Assembly: GCF_900110855.1 (NCBI RefSeq)
Contig: NZ_FOFA01000005.1
Span: forward strand, 62,001-126,000
From: Microlunatus flavus
GTDB taxonomy: Bacteria; Actinomycetota; Actinomycetes; Propionibacteriales; Propionibacteriaceae
Direction of reading: 5' to 3'
Length of the DNA: 64,000 nucleotides
The notes beneath the pieces were generated by a model that worked only from the letters and a program-made list of their open reading frames with translations, searched no databases and was not told the origin of the DNA. Position numbers and translations under genes: made by a program. This document shows positions 7,778-16,534 of this stretch, piece by piece; position 1 is the first letter of the stretch; every line of letters begins with the position of its first letter.

Positions 7778-9668
7778 CGGTCGTCCAGGCGTCGAAGGTC
7801 CAGCCCTTGGTGGAGCCGAACAGGTAGACGCCCTCCGGCGTGGCCAGGCCCGGCCGGTCGCTGGAGACGAGCGAGGTGGACCGCGTGGGCCAGGTCGCCA
7901 CCACCCGGGCGCCCGGGTCGACCACGTCGAGCCGGTCGGCGGTCCAGCCGGCGACGTGGCCCTGGGTGACGTCGACCGCCAGGTAGCCCGGCAGCCGTCC
8001 CGTGACCCGACCGGCCCCGTCGAGCAGCAGGGTCTCGGCCTTGCTCGCCAGCAGCGTCGAGCCGCCGAACGCCGTCAGCGCGGTCAGGGTGCCGTCGAAG
8101 TGGGTCACCCAGCGCGTGGTGCCGGCGGCGGCCTCGAGGCCCATGACGTTCTGGTCGCTCGCCACCACGACCTGCTCGCCGACGACCGCGACCGCGCGGG
8201 CCTCGACCGGGCGGTCCCAGCGCGGCGCTCCCGTGGCGGCGTCCAGCGCCGAGACGGTTCCGCCGCGGTCGGCCACGACGACCAGGCCGGCGCCCACCCC
8301 GGGGAGCCGGTTGACGTCCGAGCCCACCGACCGCGTCCAGCGCACGGCCCCGTCGGCGACGCCGAAGCGCAGCACCCGGCCGGAGAGGTCGACGAGCACC
8401 GCGTCGTCGCGCGAGACCGCGACGGGCGCGGTCGGCGCGACCTCCGGGAGGTCGGCCTCCCACAGCCGCGACCCCGCCTCGGAGTACGCGACGAGCCGCC
8501 GCTCGCTGGTGGTGACGAGCACGACGGCGCCGAACGAGGCCAGGGTGAGGACCGTGCCCCCGGGGTGGACCCGCCAGGCCGGCGTCCAGGCGTCCGCGGT
8601 CTTGGGCGTGGTCGCGACGAGGTCGTGCGGGGAGCTCATGGCCCGCACCACCAACCCGGACGCGGTGAGGACCGGGTCGATCGCGACGTCGGCGTTGCCG
8701 TTCATCGGCCCCGGCTCCTCGGTCGTGGGGTCGACGCTGACGGTGTCCCAGGTCTTCGGCCTCCAGGCGCGCGGGTCGGCCCAGGCAACCGGGGCGCCGG
8801 CCGTGGTGCGGGCCCCGGGTGCGGGCGCGGCGACCGGGTCCAGCGTCGTGCGCGTCGAGCCCCCGCTCTCCGACGCGGCGACCAGCCCGCGCCCGGGGCA
8901 CCAGGTCCGCGTCAGCGTGCTCTGGCGCCCGCCCTGGGCGGTGCCCCGGGGCCGGAGGACCAGCCGGCCGCTGACGTCGAGGCAGCCGCCCGCGGCCGCC
9001 GTCGCGGTGAACGTGCTCTCGTAGTCCTCCTCGTCGCCGGCCGAGCCGGCGCTGCGCCAGGAGGAACCGGGGGCCACGTCGGCCGGCAGCTCCAGCAGCG
9101 CGGGCTCGTACGCCGTGATGTCCGCGCCGGCCTGCTGGCCGGCCAGCTCGACGGACCCGCGGACGCGGTAGTAGCGCACGGTCTGCGTCGGCACCCCGAC
9201 CTCGTCGACGTCGGTGGTGGTCGTGCGCCACAGCCGCGCCCCGGCCGGGTCCTCGTAGTCCTGGTGCAGGACGCGGGTCACGAGCGCGGCGTCGCCGCTG
9301 AGCAGGCCGTCGACGCCGCTGAACCGGGCCGACTCCGTCACCACGGTCGTCGTCCGGGTGTCCAGCTCGCGCGTCGTCGCGAGCTGCTGCCACAGGGCCT
9401 GCCCGTCGGCCGGGACGAAGCCGAGGGCCTCGCTGCGCGGTTCTGCGGTGCGGCGCGCCAGCCAGGTGCCGGTGCCCACGACCAGGCCGAGGCACAGCAG
9501 GACGACGAGCGGGACCCACCACGGCCGCGGGGTCCGGGCCGGCACCCGCTGCTCCGGCGCGGGCGGCGCCCACCCGGGCTCGAGGGGCGGGTCGACCGGC
9601 ATGGTCGACCAGTCCTGCACGGGGAACGGGGCCCAGCGCTCGTCGGCCGGCTCCCCCACGGCCGACAT
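7770..9668 (-). CDS. Membrane-anchored PQQ-like beta-propeller protein
   Basis: A 632-residue protein. A Pro-rich cytoplasmic N-terminus is followed by one transmembrane helix near residues 49-70 (WWVPLVVLLCLGLVVGTG). The exported part has repeated blade motifs of the PQQ-like/WD40-like type, for example DAATGAPRWDRPV and EAAAGTTRWVTHF around residues 460-520, so it looks like an extracytoplasmic propeller platform rather than a quinoprotein enzyme. It is the first gene of a two-gene unit with the polytopic protein, which overlaps its stop. A link to cell-envelope function is inference. Confidence 0.8.
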   Translation of the reverse strand: MSAVGEPADERWAPFPVQDWSTMPVDPPLEPGWAPPAPEQRVPARTPRPWWVPLVVLLCLGLVVGTGTWLARRTAEPRSEALGFVPADGQALWQQLATTRELDTRTTTVVTESARFSGVDGLLSGDAALVTRVLHQDYEDPAGARLWRTTTTDVDEVGVPTQTVRYYRVRGSVELAGQQAGADITAYEPALLELPADVAPGSSWRSAGSAGDEEDYESTFTATAAAGGCLDVSGRLVLRPRGTAQGGRQSTLTRTWCPGRGLVAASESGGSTRTTLDPVAAPAPGARTTAGAPVAWADPRAWRPKTWDTVSVDPTTEEPGPMNGNADVAIDPVLTASGLVVRAMSSPHDLVATTPKTADAWTPAWRVHPGGTVLTLASFGAVVLVTTSERRLVAYSEAGSRLWEADLPEVAPTAPVAVSRDDAVLVDLSGRVLRFGVADGAVRWTRSVGSDVNRLPGVGAGLVVVADRGGTVSALDAATGAPRWDRPVEARAVAVVGEQVVVASDQNVMGLEAAAGTTRWVTHFDGTLTALTAFGGSTLLASKAETLLLDGAGRVTGRLPGYLAVDVTQGHVAGWTADRLDVVDPGARVVATWPTRSTSLVSSDRPGLATPEGVYLFGSTKGWTFDAWTTGG

Positions 9669-9687
9669 CCTGCCAGCCGAGGAGCTC

Positions 9688-10719
9688 TCAGAGGTCGATC
9701 AGGACCTTGCCGACCGCGCCCTGCTCGACCGCCGCGTGGGCCTGCGCCGCCTCGTCGAGCCCGAAGTGGTGCAGCGGCAGCCCGTGCCGTTCGCCGACGC
9801 CGAGCGCGCCCTCGGCGAGGGCGGCGCCGAGGTCGTCGAGCGCCCGGGCCTTGGCGGCGGCGGGCAGGGTGTAGACGAGGACGAACTGCCAGCGCAGGTT
9901 GGGCACCATCGACGCCCGGACGGGAACGGCGACGTCGGCGCCCCCGCCGTCGTCGGCGTACGTGGCGATCACCGCGTTCGGTGCGGCGAGGCGGGCGACA
10001 AGCGGGGCGTTCGCCTGCGGGTCGACCTCCACGACGACGTCGACCCCGCGCGGGGCGATCCGGCGGACCTCCTCGCCGACGTCGCGCTGCCGGTAGTCGA
10101 TCACGTGGTCGGCGCCGGCGGCGGCCGCGAGCTGCGCCTTCTGCGGGCTGCTCACGGTGGTGATGATCGTCGCGTCCGACCAGCGCGCGAGCTGGATCGC
10201 GGCGTTGCCGACCGCGCCGGCGCCGCCGGAGACGAGGACCGTACGGCCCTGCAGCGTGCCGGGCCCGAGGCGCAGCGGGCCCTCCTCGGCGACGGTCAGG
10301 CAGCGGTGCGCGGTGACGAAGGGGATGCCGAGCGCGGCCCCGAGGTCGTACGGGGCGCCGGAGGAGGTCGTGCGGGGCAGCAGGGAGACGTTCGACTCGC
10401 GCACCAGGGTGTGCTCGCTCGTCGTGCCCCAGCGCCGCTTCCACGCCGCCTCGAGGACCCACACGTCGAGCCCGACCCACGACTCCTGGACGCCGGGGCC
10501 GACCGCCTCGACGACGCCGGCGCCGTCCTGGCCGGGGATCTGGGGCGGGTCGACGGGCTTCCCGGGACCGCGCCCGGCGCGCGATTTCCAGTCGGTCGGG
10601 TTGACCCCGGAGCGCCGTACGCGGACGCGCACCTCGCCCGGCCCGGGCTCGGGGACCGGCTCCTCGACCAGCCGCAGGACCTCCGGGCCACCGGTCTCGC
10701 TGTAGACGACGCTGCGCAC
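9688..10719 (-). CDS. NADPH:quinone reductase-like zinc-independent MDR oxidoreductase
   Basis: A 343-residue medium-chain dehydrogenase/reductase. The GroES-like domain begins MRSVVYSETGGPEVL and contains SGVNPTDWKSRAG and IPGQDGAGVVEAVGPG. The Rossmann domain has VSGGAGAVGNAAIQLA near residue 155 and ADHVIDYRQRD. It lacks the structural-zinc cysteine lobe, as quinone oxidoreductases do. The start is a GTG preceded by GAGG. It lies 45 bp downstream of the nitrilase gene on the same strand and may be the last gene of that unit. The natural substrate is unknown. Confidence 0.88.
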   Translation of the reverse strand: MRSVVYSETGGPEVLRLVEEPVPEPGPGEVRVRVRRSGVNPTDWKSRAGRGPGKPVDPPQIPGQDGAGVVEAVGPGVQESWVGLDVWVLEAAWKRRWGTTSEHTLVRESNVSLLPRTTSSGAPYDLGAALGIPFVTAHRCLTVAEEGPLRLGPGTLQGRTVLVSGGAGAVGNAAIQLARWSDATIITTVSSPQKAQLAAAAGADHVIDYRQRDVGEEVRRIAPRGVDVVVEVDPQANAPLVARLAAPNAVIATYADDGGGADVAVPVRASMVPNLRWQFVLVYTLPAAAKARALDDLGAALAEGALGVGERHGLPLHHFGLDEAAQAHAAVEQGAVGKVLIDL

Positions 10720-10763
10720 GCCTCGCAGTCTGCTCCGGGCCGCGTCCGTGGCCGGCGGCGGGT

Positions 10764-11579
10764 TCAGGCCAGGTCGCGGCGACGGTTCGCGAGCACGGGC
10801 AGCACGGCCCGGACCCGGTCCACCGCCTCGAGGTCGAGGTCGACGACGAGCAGGTCGGGCGCGTCGCCCAGCTCGGCCAGGACGGTCCCGTCCGGGCCGA
10901 CGGCGAGGCTGTGCCCGACTCCGGTCGGCGCGTCGGCGCGCCCGGTCAGGTCCACGCCCGCGGCCGACGGCTCGGCCTGGCCCGCGGCCACGAGGAAGCA
11001 GGTGCTGTCGAGGGCCCGGGCCCGGGCCAGGACCCGCCACTGGTCGACCTTGCCGGGCCCCGCGCCCCACGACGACGGCAGGCAGACGACCCGCGCCCCG
11101 CGGTCGGCGAGGGTGGTGAACAGGTCGGGGAACCGCAGGTCGTAGCAGGTGGCCAGGCCGATCCCGACGCCGTCGACCTCGACGACCACCGGCTGGTCGC
11201 CGGGCGCGACCGTTGCCGACTCGGCGAACCCGAACGCGTCGTAGAGGTGGATCTTGTCGTAGCCCGCCTCCACCCCGGGGCCGGTCACCAGGAGGGTGTT
11301 GACGACCCGGCCGTCCGGGCTCGGCGTGAACATCCCGGCGACCACCACGACGCCGTGCCGGGCGGCGACGGCGCGCACCCCGTCGGCCCACGGGCCGTCG
11401 AGCGGCTCGGCGACCGGCAGCAGGGGCAGCCCGAACGCCCGCATCGTCGCCTCGGGGAAGACCACGAGCCGCGCCCCGGCCTCCGCGGCGCGGGCGGTCT
11501 GCTCGGCGACCAGCCGCAGGTTGTCCTGGGGGTCGGCCCCGGTCGTGACCTGGGCCAGCGCGACCCGCAGCGTGCTCAT
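10764..11579 (-). CDS. Carbon-nitrogen hydrolase (nitrilase superfamily)
   Basis: A 271-residue member of the nitrilase/omega-amidase family with the complete Glu-Lys-Cys triad: E in VVFPEATM near residue 43, K in YDKIHLYDAF near 110, and C in GLATCYDLRFP near 144. Sequence style and length fit the Nit1/omega-amidase or deaminated-glutathione amidase group, but the substrate cannot be decided from sequence. Its ATG overlaps the serB stop (ATGA), so it is co-translated with serB. Confidence 0.9.
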   Translation of the reverse strand: MSTLRVALAQVTTGADPQDNLRLVAEQTARAAEAGARLVVFPEATMRAFGLPLLPVAEPLDGPWADGVRAVAARHGVVVVAGMFTPSPDGRVVNTLLVTGPGVEAGYDKIHLYDAFGFAESATVAPGDQPVVVEVDGVGIGLATCYDLRFPDLFTTLADRGARVVCLPSSWGAGPGKVDQWRVLARARALDSTCFLVAAGQAEPSAAGVDLTGRADAPTGVGHSLAVGPDGTVLAELGDAPDLLVVDLDLEAVDRVRAVLPVLANRRRDLA

Positions 11580-12808
11580 GCGCGTACCTCCGTGGGTGTG
11601 GTGGCCCCGGCCGCCGGGTCTTCGGCGGCGGTGACGCGCTCGACGTCCGCGCCCCGGATGCCGAGCATGAACAGGATGGCGTCGAGGTAGGGCACCGAGA
11701 GCGTGGTGTCGGCCTGCGCGCGCACGACCGGCTTGGCGTTGAAGGCGATGCCGAGGCCGGCCGCGGCCAGCATGTCGAGGTCGTTGGCGCCGTCGCCGAC
11801 CGCCACGGTCTGCGAGAGCGGAACGCCCTCGTCCGCGGCGATCTGCGTCAGCAGCGCGGCCTTGCGCGCACGGTCGACGACCGGCCCGAGGACCTCGCCG
11901 GTCAGGCGCCCGTCGCGGACCTCGAGCGTGTTCGCATACGCGTGGTCCAGCCCGAGCTCGGCGCGCAGGCTGTCGGTGAACGGCGTGAACCCGCCGCTGA
12001 CCACCCCGACGACGAAGCCGAGCCGCTTCAGCGTCCGCACGAAGGTCCGCGCACCCGGGGTGAGGCGGATCCGCCGGCGGACCCGCTCGACCGCCGCCTC
12101 GTCCAGCCCGGCCAGCAGCCGGACGCGCTCGCGCAGCGAACCCTCGAAGTCGAGCTCCCCCGCCATCGCCCGCGCGGTGATCTCGGTGACCTCGGCCCCG
12201 CAGCCCGCCTCGTCGGCCAGCAGCTCGATCACCTCGTCGACGATGAGCGTCGAGTCGACGTCCATGACGACGAGGCGCTTGGCGCGCCGCTCGAGCCCGT
12301 TGACCTGCACGGCGACGTCGATCCGCTCGGCCTGCGCGACGGCGCCGAGCGCACGGCGCATGGCCTCGACGTCGCCGGCGATGACGACCAGGTCGTACGC
12401 CGTCACCGGCTCGGTGGCGAGGCGGACGATGCGGTCGATGTTCCCGCCGGTGGCGGCGACGGCCTCGGCGACCGCGGCGAGCGACGACGGCGTGAGGGGT
12501 CGGCCGAGGACGGTGACGGCGTGGCGCATCAGCCCGGCCCGGCTCGAGACGGCGGCGACGCGCTCGAAGTCGACCTGCATGTCGTGGGTGAAGCCCCAGT
12601 AGAGGACGTCGCGCACGAGCGCGTCGTCGGCCCCGTCGAGCCGGACGAGCACGTCGAGGGTCAGCCGCTCGCGCACGACGAGCTGCTCCATGTCCTCCAG
12701 CACCGCCCCCGCACGACCGAGCAGCTCCAGCACCTCGCGCGTCAGGTTGGGGCGGTCCCGTCCGGAGACCCGGATGAGCAGCGGGAGCACGGTCTGGTGC
12801 CCGGTCAC
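11576..12808 (-). CDS. serB: Phosphoserine phosphatase with N-terminal ACT region
   Basis: A 410-residue enzyme for the last step of serine synthesis (phosphoserine to serine). The N-terminal ~170 residues contain tandem ACT-type regulatory sequence (LLIRVSGRDRPNLTREVLELL and a second unit after HAVTVLGRPL). The HAD catalytic domain has the nucleophile motif VMDVDSTLIVDEV near residue 190, VVSGGFTPF, and GDGANDLDM near 345. The start is GTG 12808, overlapping the pirin stop by 4 bp; an upstream extension in this frame is antisense-like and was rejected. The ACT part suggests amino-acid feedback, as in mycobacterial SerB2. Confidence 0.93.
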   Translation of the reverse strand: MTGHQTVLPLLIRVSGRDRPNLTREVLELLGRAGAVLEDMEQLVVRERLTLDVLVRLDGADDALVRDVLYWGFTHDMQVDFERVAAVSSRAGLMRHAVTVLGRPLTPSSLAAVAEAVAATGGNIDRIVRLATEPVTAYDLVVIAGDVEAMRRALGAVAQAERIDVAVQVNGLERRAKRLVVMDVDSTLIVDEVIELLADEAGCGAEVTEITARAMAGELDFEGSLRERVRLLAGLDEAAVERVRRRIRLTPGARTFVRTLKRLGFVVGVVSGGFTPFTDSLRAELGLDHAYANTLEVRDGRLTGEVLGPVVDRARKAALLTQIAADEGVPLSQTVAVGDGANDLDMLAAAGLGIAFNAKPVVRAQADTTLSVPYLDAILFMLGIRGADVERVTAAEDPAAGATTPTEVRA

Positions 12809-13530
12809 GACGCGAACGTCCAGACGAGCACCTCGCACGCGCCGCGGCCGCGGAGCACGAGCGGGACCCGGCCGGTGACGCGGACGGCGTCGCCCTGGTC
12901 CAGCGACCCGACGCCGTCGAGCTCCGCCGAACCGCCGACGACCATGAGCAGGGCCCGACGGGCCACGGGCAGGGCGCGCACCTCGTCGTCGCCGGTCCGG
13001 GTCACCCACAACGTCGTGCCACGGCTGAGCAGGTCGACGACCGCCCCGGGCTCGCCCGAGGCGACGGCGACCCACCCCGCGGCGAGCGCCTGCGGGTCGA
13101 CGGTGCCGAGTGCGTACGACGGGGCCGTCCCCGCCTCGTCGGGCCGCACCCACGCCTGCAGGAAGCGCACGTCGGCGCCGTCGGTCGCGCCCTCGGTGTG
13201 GGTCACGCCGGAGCCGGCGCTGAGCCGCTGGACGGTGCCGACGCCGGCCTGGCCGAGGTGGCCGCCGGAGTCGGCGTGGCGCAGCGTGCCGGCGACGACC
13301 CAGCTGACGATCTCGGTGTCGCGGTGCACGTGGTCGGGGTAGGCCTGCCCGGCCCGCACCGTCTCGTCGTTGAGGGCCACCAGCGGCCCGAAGCCCACGT
13401 CCTCGGGGTCGTAGTGCTCGCCGAAGGAGAAGCTGTGCCGGGTCTCGGCCCACCCCGCGTCGGCGTCCGGCCGGGCCGGGGCCACGGTGAGGAACCGGTC
13501 GGCCGAGCGCCGCACCTCGACCCCCTGCAC
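12805..13530 (-). CDS. Pirin family protein
   Basis: A bicupin protein of about 241 residues with the pirin signature: RHSFSFGEHYDPEDVGFGP near residue 30, the metal-site stretch HVHRDTEIVSWVVAGTL, and SGVTHTEG. Pirins bind iron and some have quercetinase activity; the role here is unknown. Start choice is uncertain: GTG 13530 gives the typical N-terminus (MQGVEVRRSADRF), while GTG 13551 would add seven residues. It overlaps serB by 4 bp and so heads a pirin-serB-nitrilase unit. Confidence 0.88.
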   Translation of the reverse strand: MQGVEVRRSADRFLTVAPARPDADAGWAETRHSFSFGEHYDPEDVGFGPLVALNDETVRAGQAYPDHVHRDTEIVSWVVAGTLRHADSGGHLGQAGVGTVQRLSAGSGVTHTEGATDGADVRFLQAWVRPDEAGTAPSYALGTVDPQALAAGWVAVASGEPGAVVDLLSRGTTLWVTRTGDDEVRALPVARRALLMVVGGSAELDGVGSLDQGDAVRVTGRVPLVLRGRGACEVLVWTFAS

Positions 13531-13580
13531 GCACGCAGTTTCCCACGGCACCGGCCGTGGCCACGTCGTACGCTCGGCCC

Positions 13581-14081
13581 GTGGTGAGCCGTCCGACCCC
13601 CGATCCCGTCGCGCCCGGCCAGGAGTCGGTGTGGGACTACCCGCGACCGCCGGCGCTGCGCACGGTCGACGACCTCGTGACCGTCGTGCTGGGCGGGGTC
13701 GAGGTCTGCGAGACCCGGCAGAGCATCCAGGTCCTCGAGACCTCCCACCCGCCGACGTACTACCTGCCCCGCGACGCGTTCGTCGCCGGCGTGCTGCGGC
13801 AGGCCGGGGGCTCGTCCTTCTGCGAGTGGAAGGGCGAGGCGTCCTACCTCGACGTCCTCGGCGGCGACCGGGTCGCCAAGCGGGCGGCCTGGTACTACCC
13901 CAGCCCGAACGGCCGCTACGCCGCGCTGCGCGGCCACGTCGCGCTCTACCCCGGCGCCATGGACTACTGCCTCGTCGACGGCGAGCGGGTCGAGCCGCAG
14001 CCCGGCGGGTTCTACGGCGGCTGGATCACGAGCGCGGTCAGCGGACCGTTCAAGGGCATCCCGGGTTCGCAGGGCTGGTAG
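13581..14081 (+). CDS. DUF427 domain-containing protein
   Basis: A protein of about 166 residues with DUF427 features: WDYPRPPALR, LETSHPPTYYLPRDAF, FCEWKGEASY, and the C-terminal FYGGWITSAVSGPFKG. The family is small, cytosolic and functionally undefined, and common in actinobacteria. Two consecutive GTG codons (13581, 13584) are the likely start; an earlier in-frame GTG at 13557 sits against the divergent pirin gene. It stands alone on the plus strand. Confidence 0.85.
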   Translation: MVSRPTPDPVAPGQESVWDYPRPPALRTVDDLVTVVLGGVEVCETRQSIQVLETSHPPTYYLPRDAFVAGVLRQAGGSSFCEWKGEASYLDVLGGDRVAKRAAWYYPSPNGRYAALRGHVALYPGAMDYCLVDGERVEPQPGGFYGGWITSAVSGPFKGIPGSQGW

Positions 14082-14175
14082 TGCCCCATGGACGAAACCG
14101 GATCGTGCGCCGGTGCCTGGACGACGAGAGAGCGAACACGCTTCTCCGTTCGCGAACGAGGAGGAAGGCACCGGG

Positions 14176-14538
14176 GTGGAGCACGATCCGCGTCTGAGCG
14201 GAGCGAGGACAGAAGACTTCGTCGAGCAGGTGCTCCGCCTCGTCGAGGCGGTGCCGGTGGGCTCGGTGACGACGTACGGCGACCTCGCGGCGATGGTCGG
14301 GCGCGGTGGTCCCCGCCAGGTCGGGACGGTGCTGGCCCGCCACGGCTCGGGGGTCCCCTGGTGGCGGGTCGTCCGGGCCGACGGCCGCCCCGCCGAGGGG
14401 CTGGCGCCCCGCGCCCTGCGGCACCTGCTCGAGGACGGCGTCGCCGTGGTCGACGGCCGGGTCCGGATGGCGTCCGCCCGCTGGCGTCCCGCTCCGGACG
14501 AGCTCGCGGAGCACCAGCTCCCAGGCCTCGACGGCTGA
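14176..14538 (+). CDS. Alkyltransferase-like protein (MGMT fold, no catalytic cysteine)
   Basis: A 120-residue MGMT-type DNA-binding domain with the helix-turn-helix core (VTTYGDLAAMVG, GGPRQVGTVL). The active-site stretch reads GVPWWRVVRADG, where true O6-alkylguanine transferases have PCHRV, so the methyl-accepting Cys is replaced by Trp. Alkyltransferase-like proteins bind and flip O6-alkylguanine and hand the lesion to nucleotide excision repair. GTG 14176 follows an AGGAAGG ribosome-binding site. A similar gene sits between adnA and moeZ in M. tuberculosis (Rv3204, from memory). Confidence 0.9.
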   Translation: MEHDPRLSGARTEDFVEQVLRLVEAVPVGSVTTYGDLAAMVGRGGPRQVGTVLARHGSGVPWWRVVRADGRPAEGLAPRALRHLLEDGVAVVDGRVRMASARWRPAPDELAEHQLPGLDG

Positions 14539-14766
14539 CGCCGGCCGGACCCCCGTCGCTCGCAGCCGCCTCAACGAGGACGTCTCCGGAGTAGTTCCCA
14601 AGCTCCGGACCCGTGTGTCAGGCTGAGCGCGCTGTTCGTCAGCGGTCCTCGACGTGGTCGGTGCCACGTCTCGGGACCGTTCAACGGGCGTCGACCGTTC
14701 GGCGGCTGGACAGCGGTCGGGGCCGTGAGGTGCGGCTCCGAATGCCAGATCGCAAGGAGATGTTGC

Positions 14767-14970
14767 ATGGCGCAGGGAACCGTCAAGTGGTTCAACGCTG
14801 AGAAGGGCTACGGCTTCATCGCCGTGGACGGCGGGGGCCCGGACGTATTCGTCCACTACAGCGCGATCCAGACCAACGGGTTCCGCTCGCTCGACGAGGG
14901 TCAGCGGGTGGAGTTCGAGACCACCCAGGGTCCGAAGGGCCCGCAGGCCGACCAGGTCGTCGCGATCTGA
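14767..14970 (+). CDS. Cold-shock domain protein (CspA family)
   Basis: A 67-residue single cold-shock domain with both RNA-binding motifs: GYGFI (RNP1) near residue 15 and VFVHY (RNP2) near 29. It is a nucleic-acid chaperone acting on mRNA. A strong AAGGAG lies seven bases before the ATG. The 228-base stretch upstream (14539-14766) holds no gene and probably contains a long 5' leader, a common feature of cold-shock mRNAs. A strong hairpin terminator follows. Confidence 0.95.
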   Translation: MAQGTVKWFNAEKGYGFIAVDGGGPDVFVHYSAIQTNGFRSLDEGQRVEFETTQGPKGPQADQVVAI

Positions 14971-14992
14971 TCCCGGTCCGCCCGGACTGAGC

Positions 14993-15026
14993 GGAAGCCC
15001 CCGGCACCTCGGTGCCGGGGGCTTCC
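14993..15026 (+). terminator. Perfect hairpin terminator after the cold-shock gene
   Basis: A perfect 15-bp stem (14993-15007 with 15012-15026, loop CTCG) lies 22 bp after the stop codon and just before the convergent WYL gene ends. It probably terminates transcription in both directions. Confidence 0.85.
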
Positions 15027-15048
15027 GTCTGCCGGGGCCGGACGGCCC

Positions 15049-16017
15049 TCACGCGTCGAGCAGCCGCCGGCCGAGGGCGTGCACCCGCTCCCGCAGCTCG
15101 TCGGGGGCCTCCACCACGAGGTCCGCCCCGAGGTCCGCGGCCAGCCCGGCCAGCAGCGCGGGCACCCAGTCGAGGCTCTCGACCCGCACCTCCACCCGCG
15201 CCCAGCCCGGCGTCGCGTCGGGGTTGACCGCCCCCAGACCCGGCGGCAGCCGGGCCACCACGTCGGCCACGGGAGCCCGGACCCGCGCGGAGACCCGGTG
15301 GCGCCACGGCGTCGCCGCGAGGGAGGCGAGCACCGCCGCCCGCGCGTCGAACCCCGTCGGCACCGCGAACGTTCCCTCCCCCAGCCGTACCGGACCCAGG
15401 CGGTCGAGGCGGAAGGTGCGGACCTCGCCGCTGCGCGAGTCGGCGCCGCAGACGTACCAGCGGCCGTGGTGCGCCACCAGCCCGTACGGCCGCACCGTCC
15501 GGGCCCGCTCGTGCCCGTCCCGGGTGTGGACGACCTCGAGCGGCCGACGTGCGCGCGCCGCGGCGGCCACCAGCAGCAGGACGCGGGTCTCGTCGGGGAC
15601 GGGCGCGTCGCCCGAGGACAGCTCGGCCACGTCGAGCAGCGCGTCGACCTGGCGCGCCAGCGGGCCGGGCAGCACCCGGCGCACCTTGCTCGCCGCGCTC
15701 CCGGCGGCGCGCCGGGCGTCCGACCGCGTCGGGTCCTCCGGGTCGCCCGCCCGCTCGAGCAGGCCGAGCAGCACGGCGACGGCCTCCTCGCCGCTGAACA
15801 TCAGCGGCGGCACGCGGTGCCCCGGCGCGAGGCGGTAGCCCCCGTAGGTGCCGCGGACGGACTCGACCGGGACGTCGAGGTCGAGCAGGTGCTCCACGTA
15901 GCGCCGGACCGTGCGCGGGTCGACGCCGAGGGTGTCCGCGAGGTCCGCGGCGCTCCGGGTGCCGCCGGACTGGAGGATCTCGAGCAGCGCGAGAACCCGT
16001 GCGGTCGGCCTGGACAC
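15049..16017 (-). CDS. YafY/PafC-type helix-turn-helix regulator with WYL domain
   Basis: A 322-residue regulator. An N-terminal HTH_11 winged helix (ARVLALLEILQSGG, DPRTVRRYVEHL) covers residues 1-60. The WYL domain around residues 150-230 has RPYGLVAHHGRWYVCGADSRSGEVRTFRLDR, and a WCX-like C-terminal part follows. WYL regulators sense ligands or nucleic acid, often in DNA-damage responses. It is divergent from the VOC gene with 62 bp between them and may control it. Confidence 0.9.
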   Translation of the reverse strand: MSRPTARVLALLEILQSGGTRSAADLADTLGVDPRTVRRYVEHLLDLDVPVESVRGTYGGYRLAPGHRVPPLMFSGEEAVAVLLGLLERAGDPEDPTRSDARRAAGSAASKVRRVLPGPLARQVDALLDVAELSSGDAPVPDETRVLLLVAAAARARRPLEVVHTRDGHERARTVRPYGLVAHHGRWYVCGADSRSGEVRTFRLDRLGPVRLGEGTFAVPTGFDARAAVLASLAATPWRHRVSARVRAPVADVVARLPPGLGAVNPDATPGWARVEVRVESLDWVPALLAGLAADLGADLVVEAPDELRERVHALGRRLLDA

Positions 16018-16079
16018 CCTGGGGAACCTACCCGGATACCGGGCGAGAACTGTCCGCTATCGGCTCTAGCGTCGCTGTC

Positions 16080-16484
16080 ATGAACCTCGTGTCCGTCCGC
16101 CTGATCACCGACGACGTCGACCGCCTGGTCGACTTCTACGCCCGCCTGACCGGCACCGACGCCGACCGGCCGAGCCCCGACTTCGCCGAGCTGCGCACCC
16201 CGAACGGCACGCTCGCGATCGGGAGCACCCGTACGGTCGCGCTCTTCGGCGCTGGTTCCGCAGAGCCGGCGGCCAACCGTTCCGCGATCGTGGAGCTCCT
16301 CGTCGACGACGTCGACGCGGTGCACGAGGCGGTGCGCGGCTGGGCGGACGTCGTCCAGGCGCCGACGACCATGCCGTGGGGCAACCGGTCGCTGCTGCTC
16401 CGCGACCCCGACGGCACGCTCGTCAACGTCTTCGCCCCGGCGACCGCGGCGGCCCGGGAGAAGTTCGCCCGCTTCAGCCGCTGA
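16080..16484 (+). CDS. VOC family (glyoxalase/bleomycin-resistance fold) protein
   Basis: A 134-residue vicinal-oxygen-chelate protein: VSVRLITDDVDRLVDFYARLTG at the start, then IVELLVDDVDAVHEAV and LLRDPDGTLVNVFAP at the end. These are the two beta-alpha-beta-beta-beta units of the fold. The substrate is unknown. It is divergent from the WYL regulator, a common pairing in which the regulator controls the enzyme. Confidence 0.85.
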   Translation: MNLVSVRLITDDVDRLVDFYARLTGTDADRPSPDFAELRTPNGTLAIGSTRTVALFGAGSAEPAANRSAIVELLVDDVDAVHEAVRGWADVVQAPTTMPWGNRSLLLRDPDGTLVNVFAPATAAAREKFARFSR

Positions 16485-16534
16485 GCGGCGCACGGCTACG
16501 GTGGGCGCCTCGAACCCGAGCCCGAGGAGTGCCC

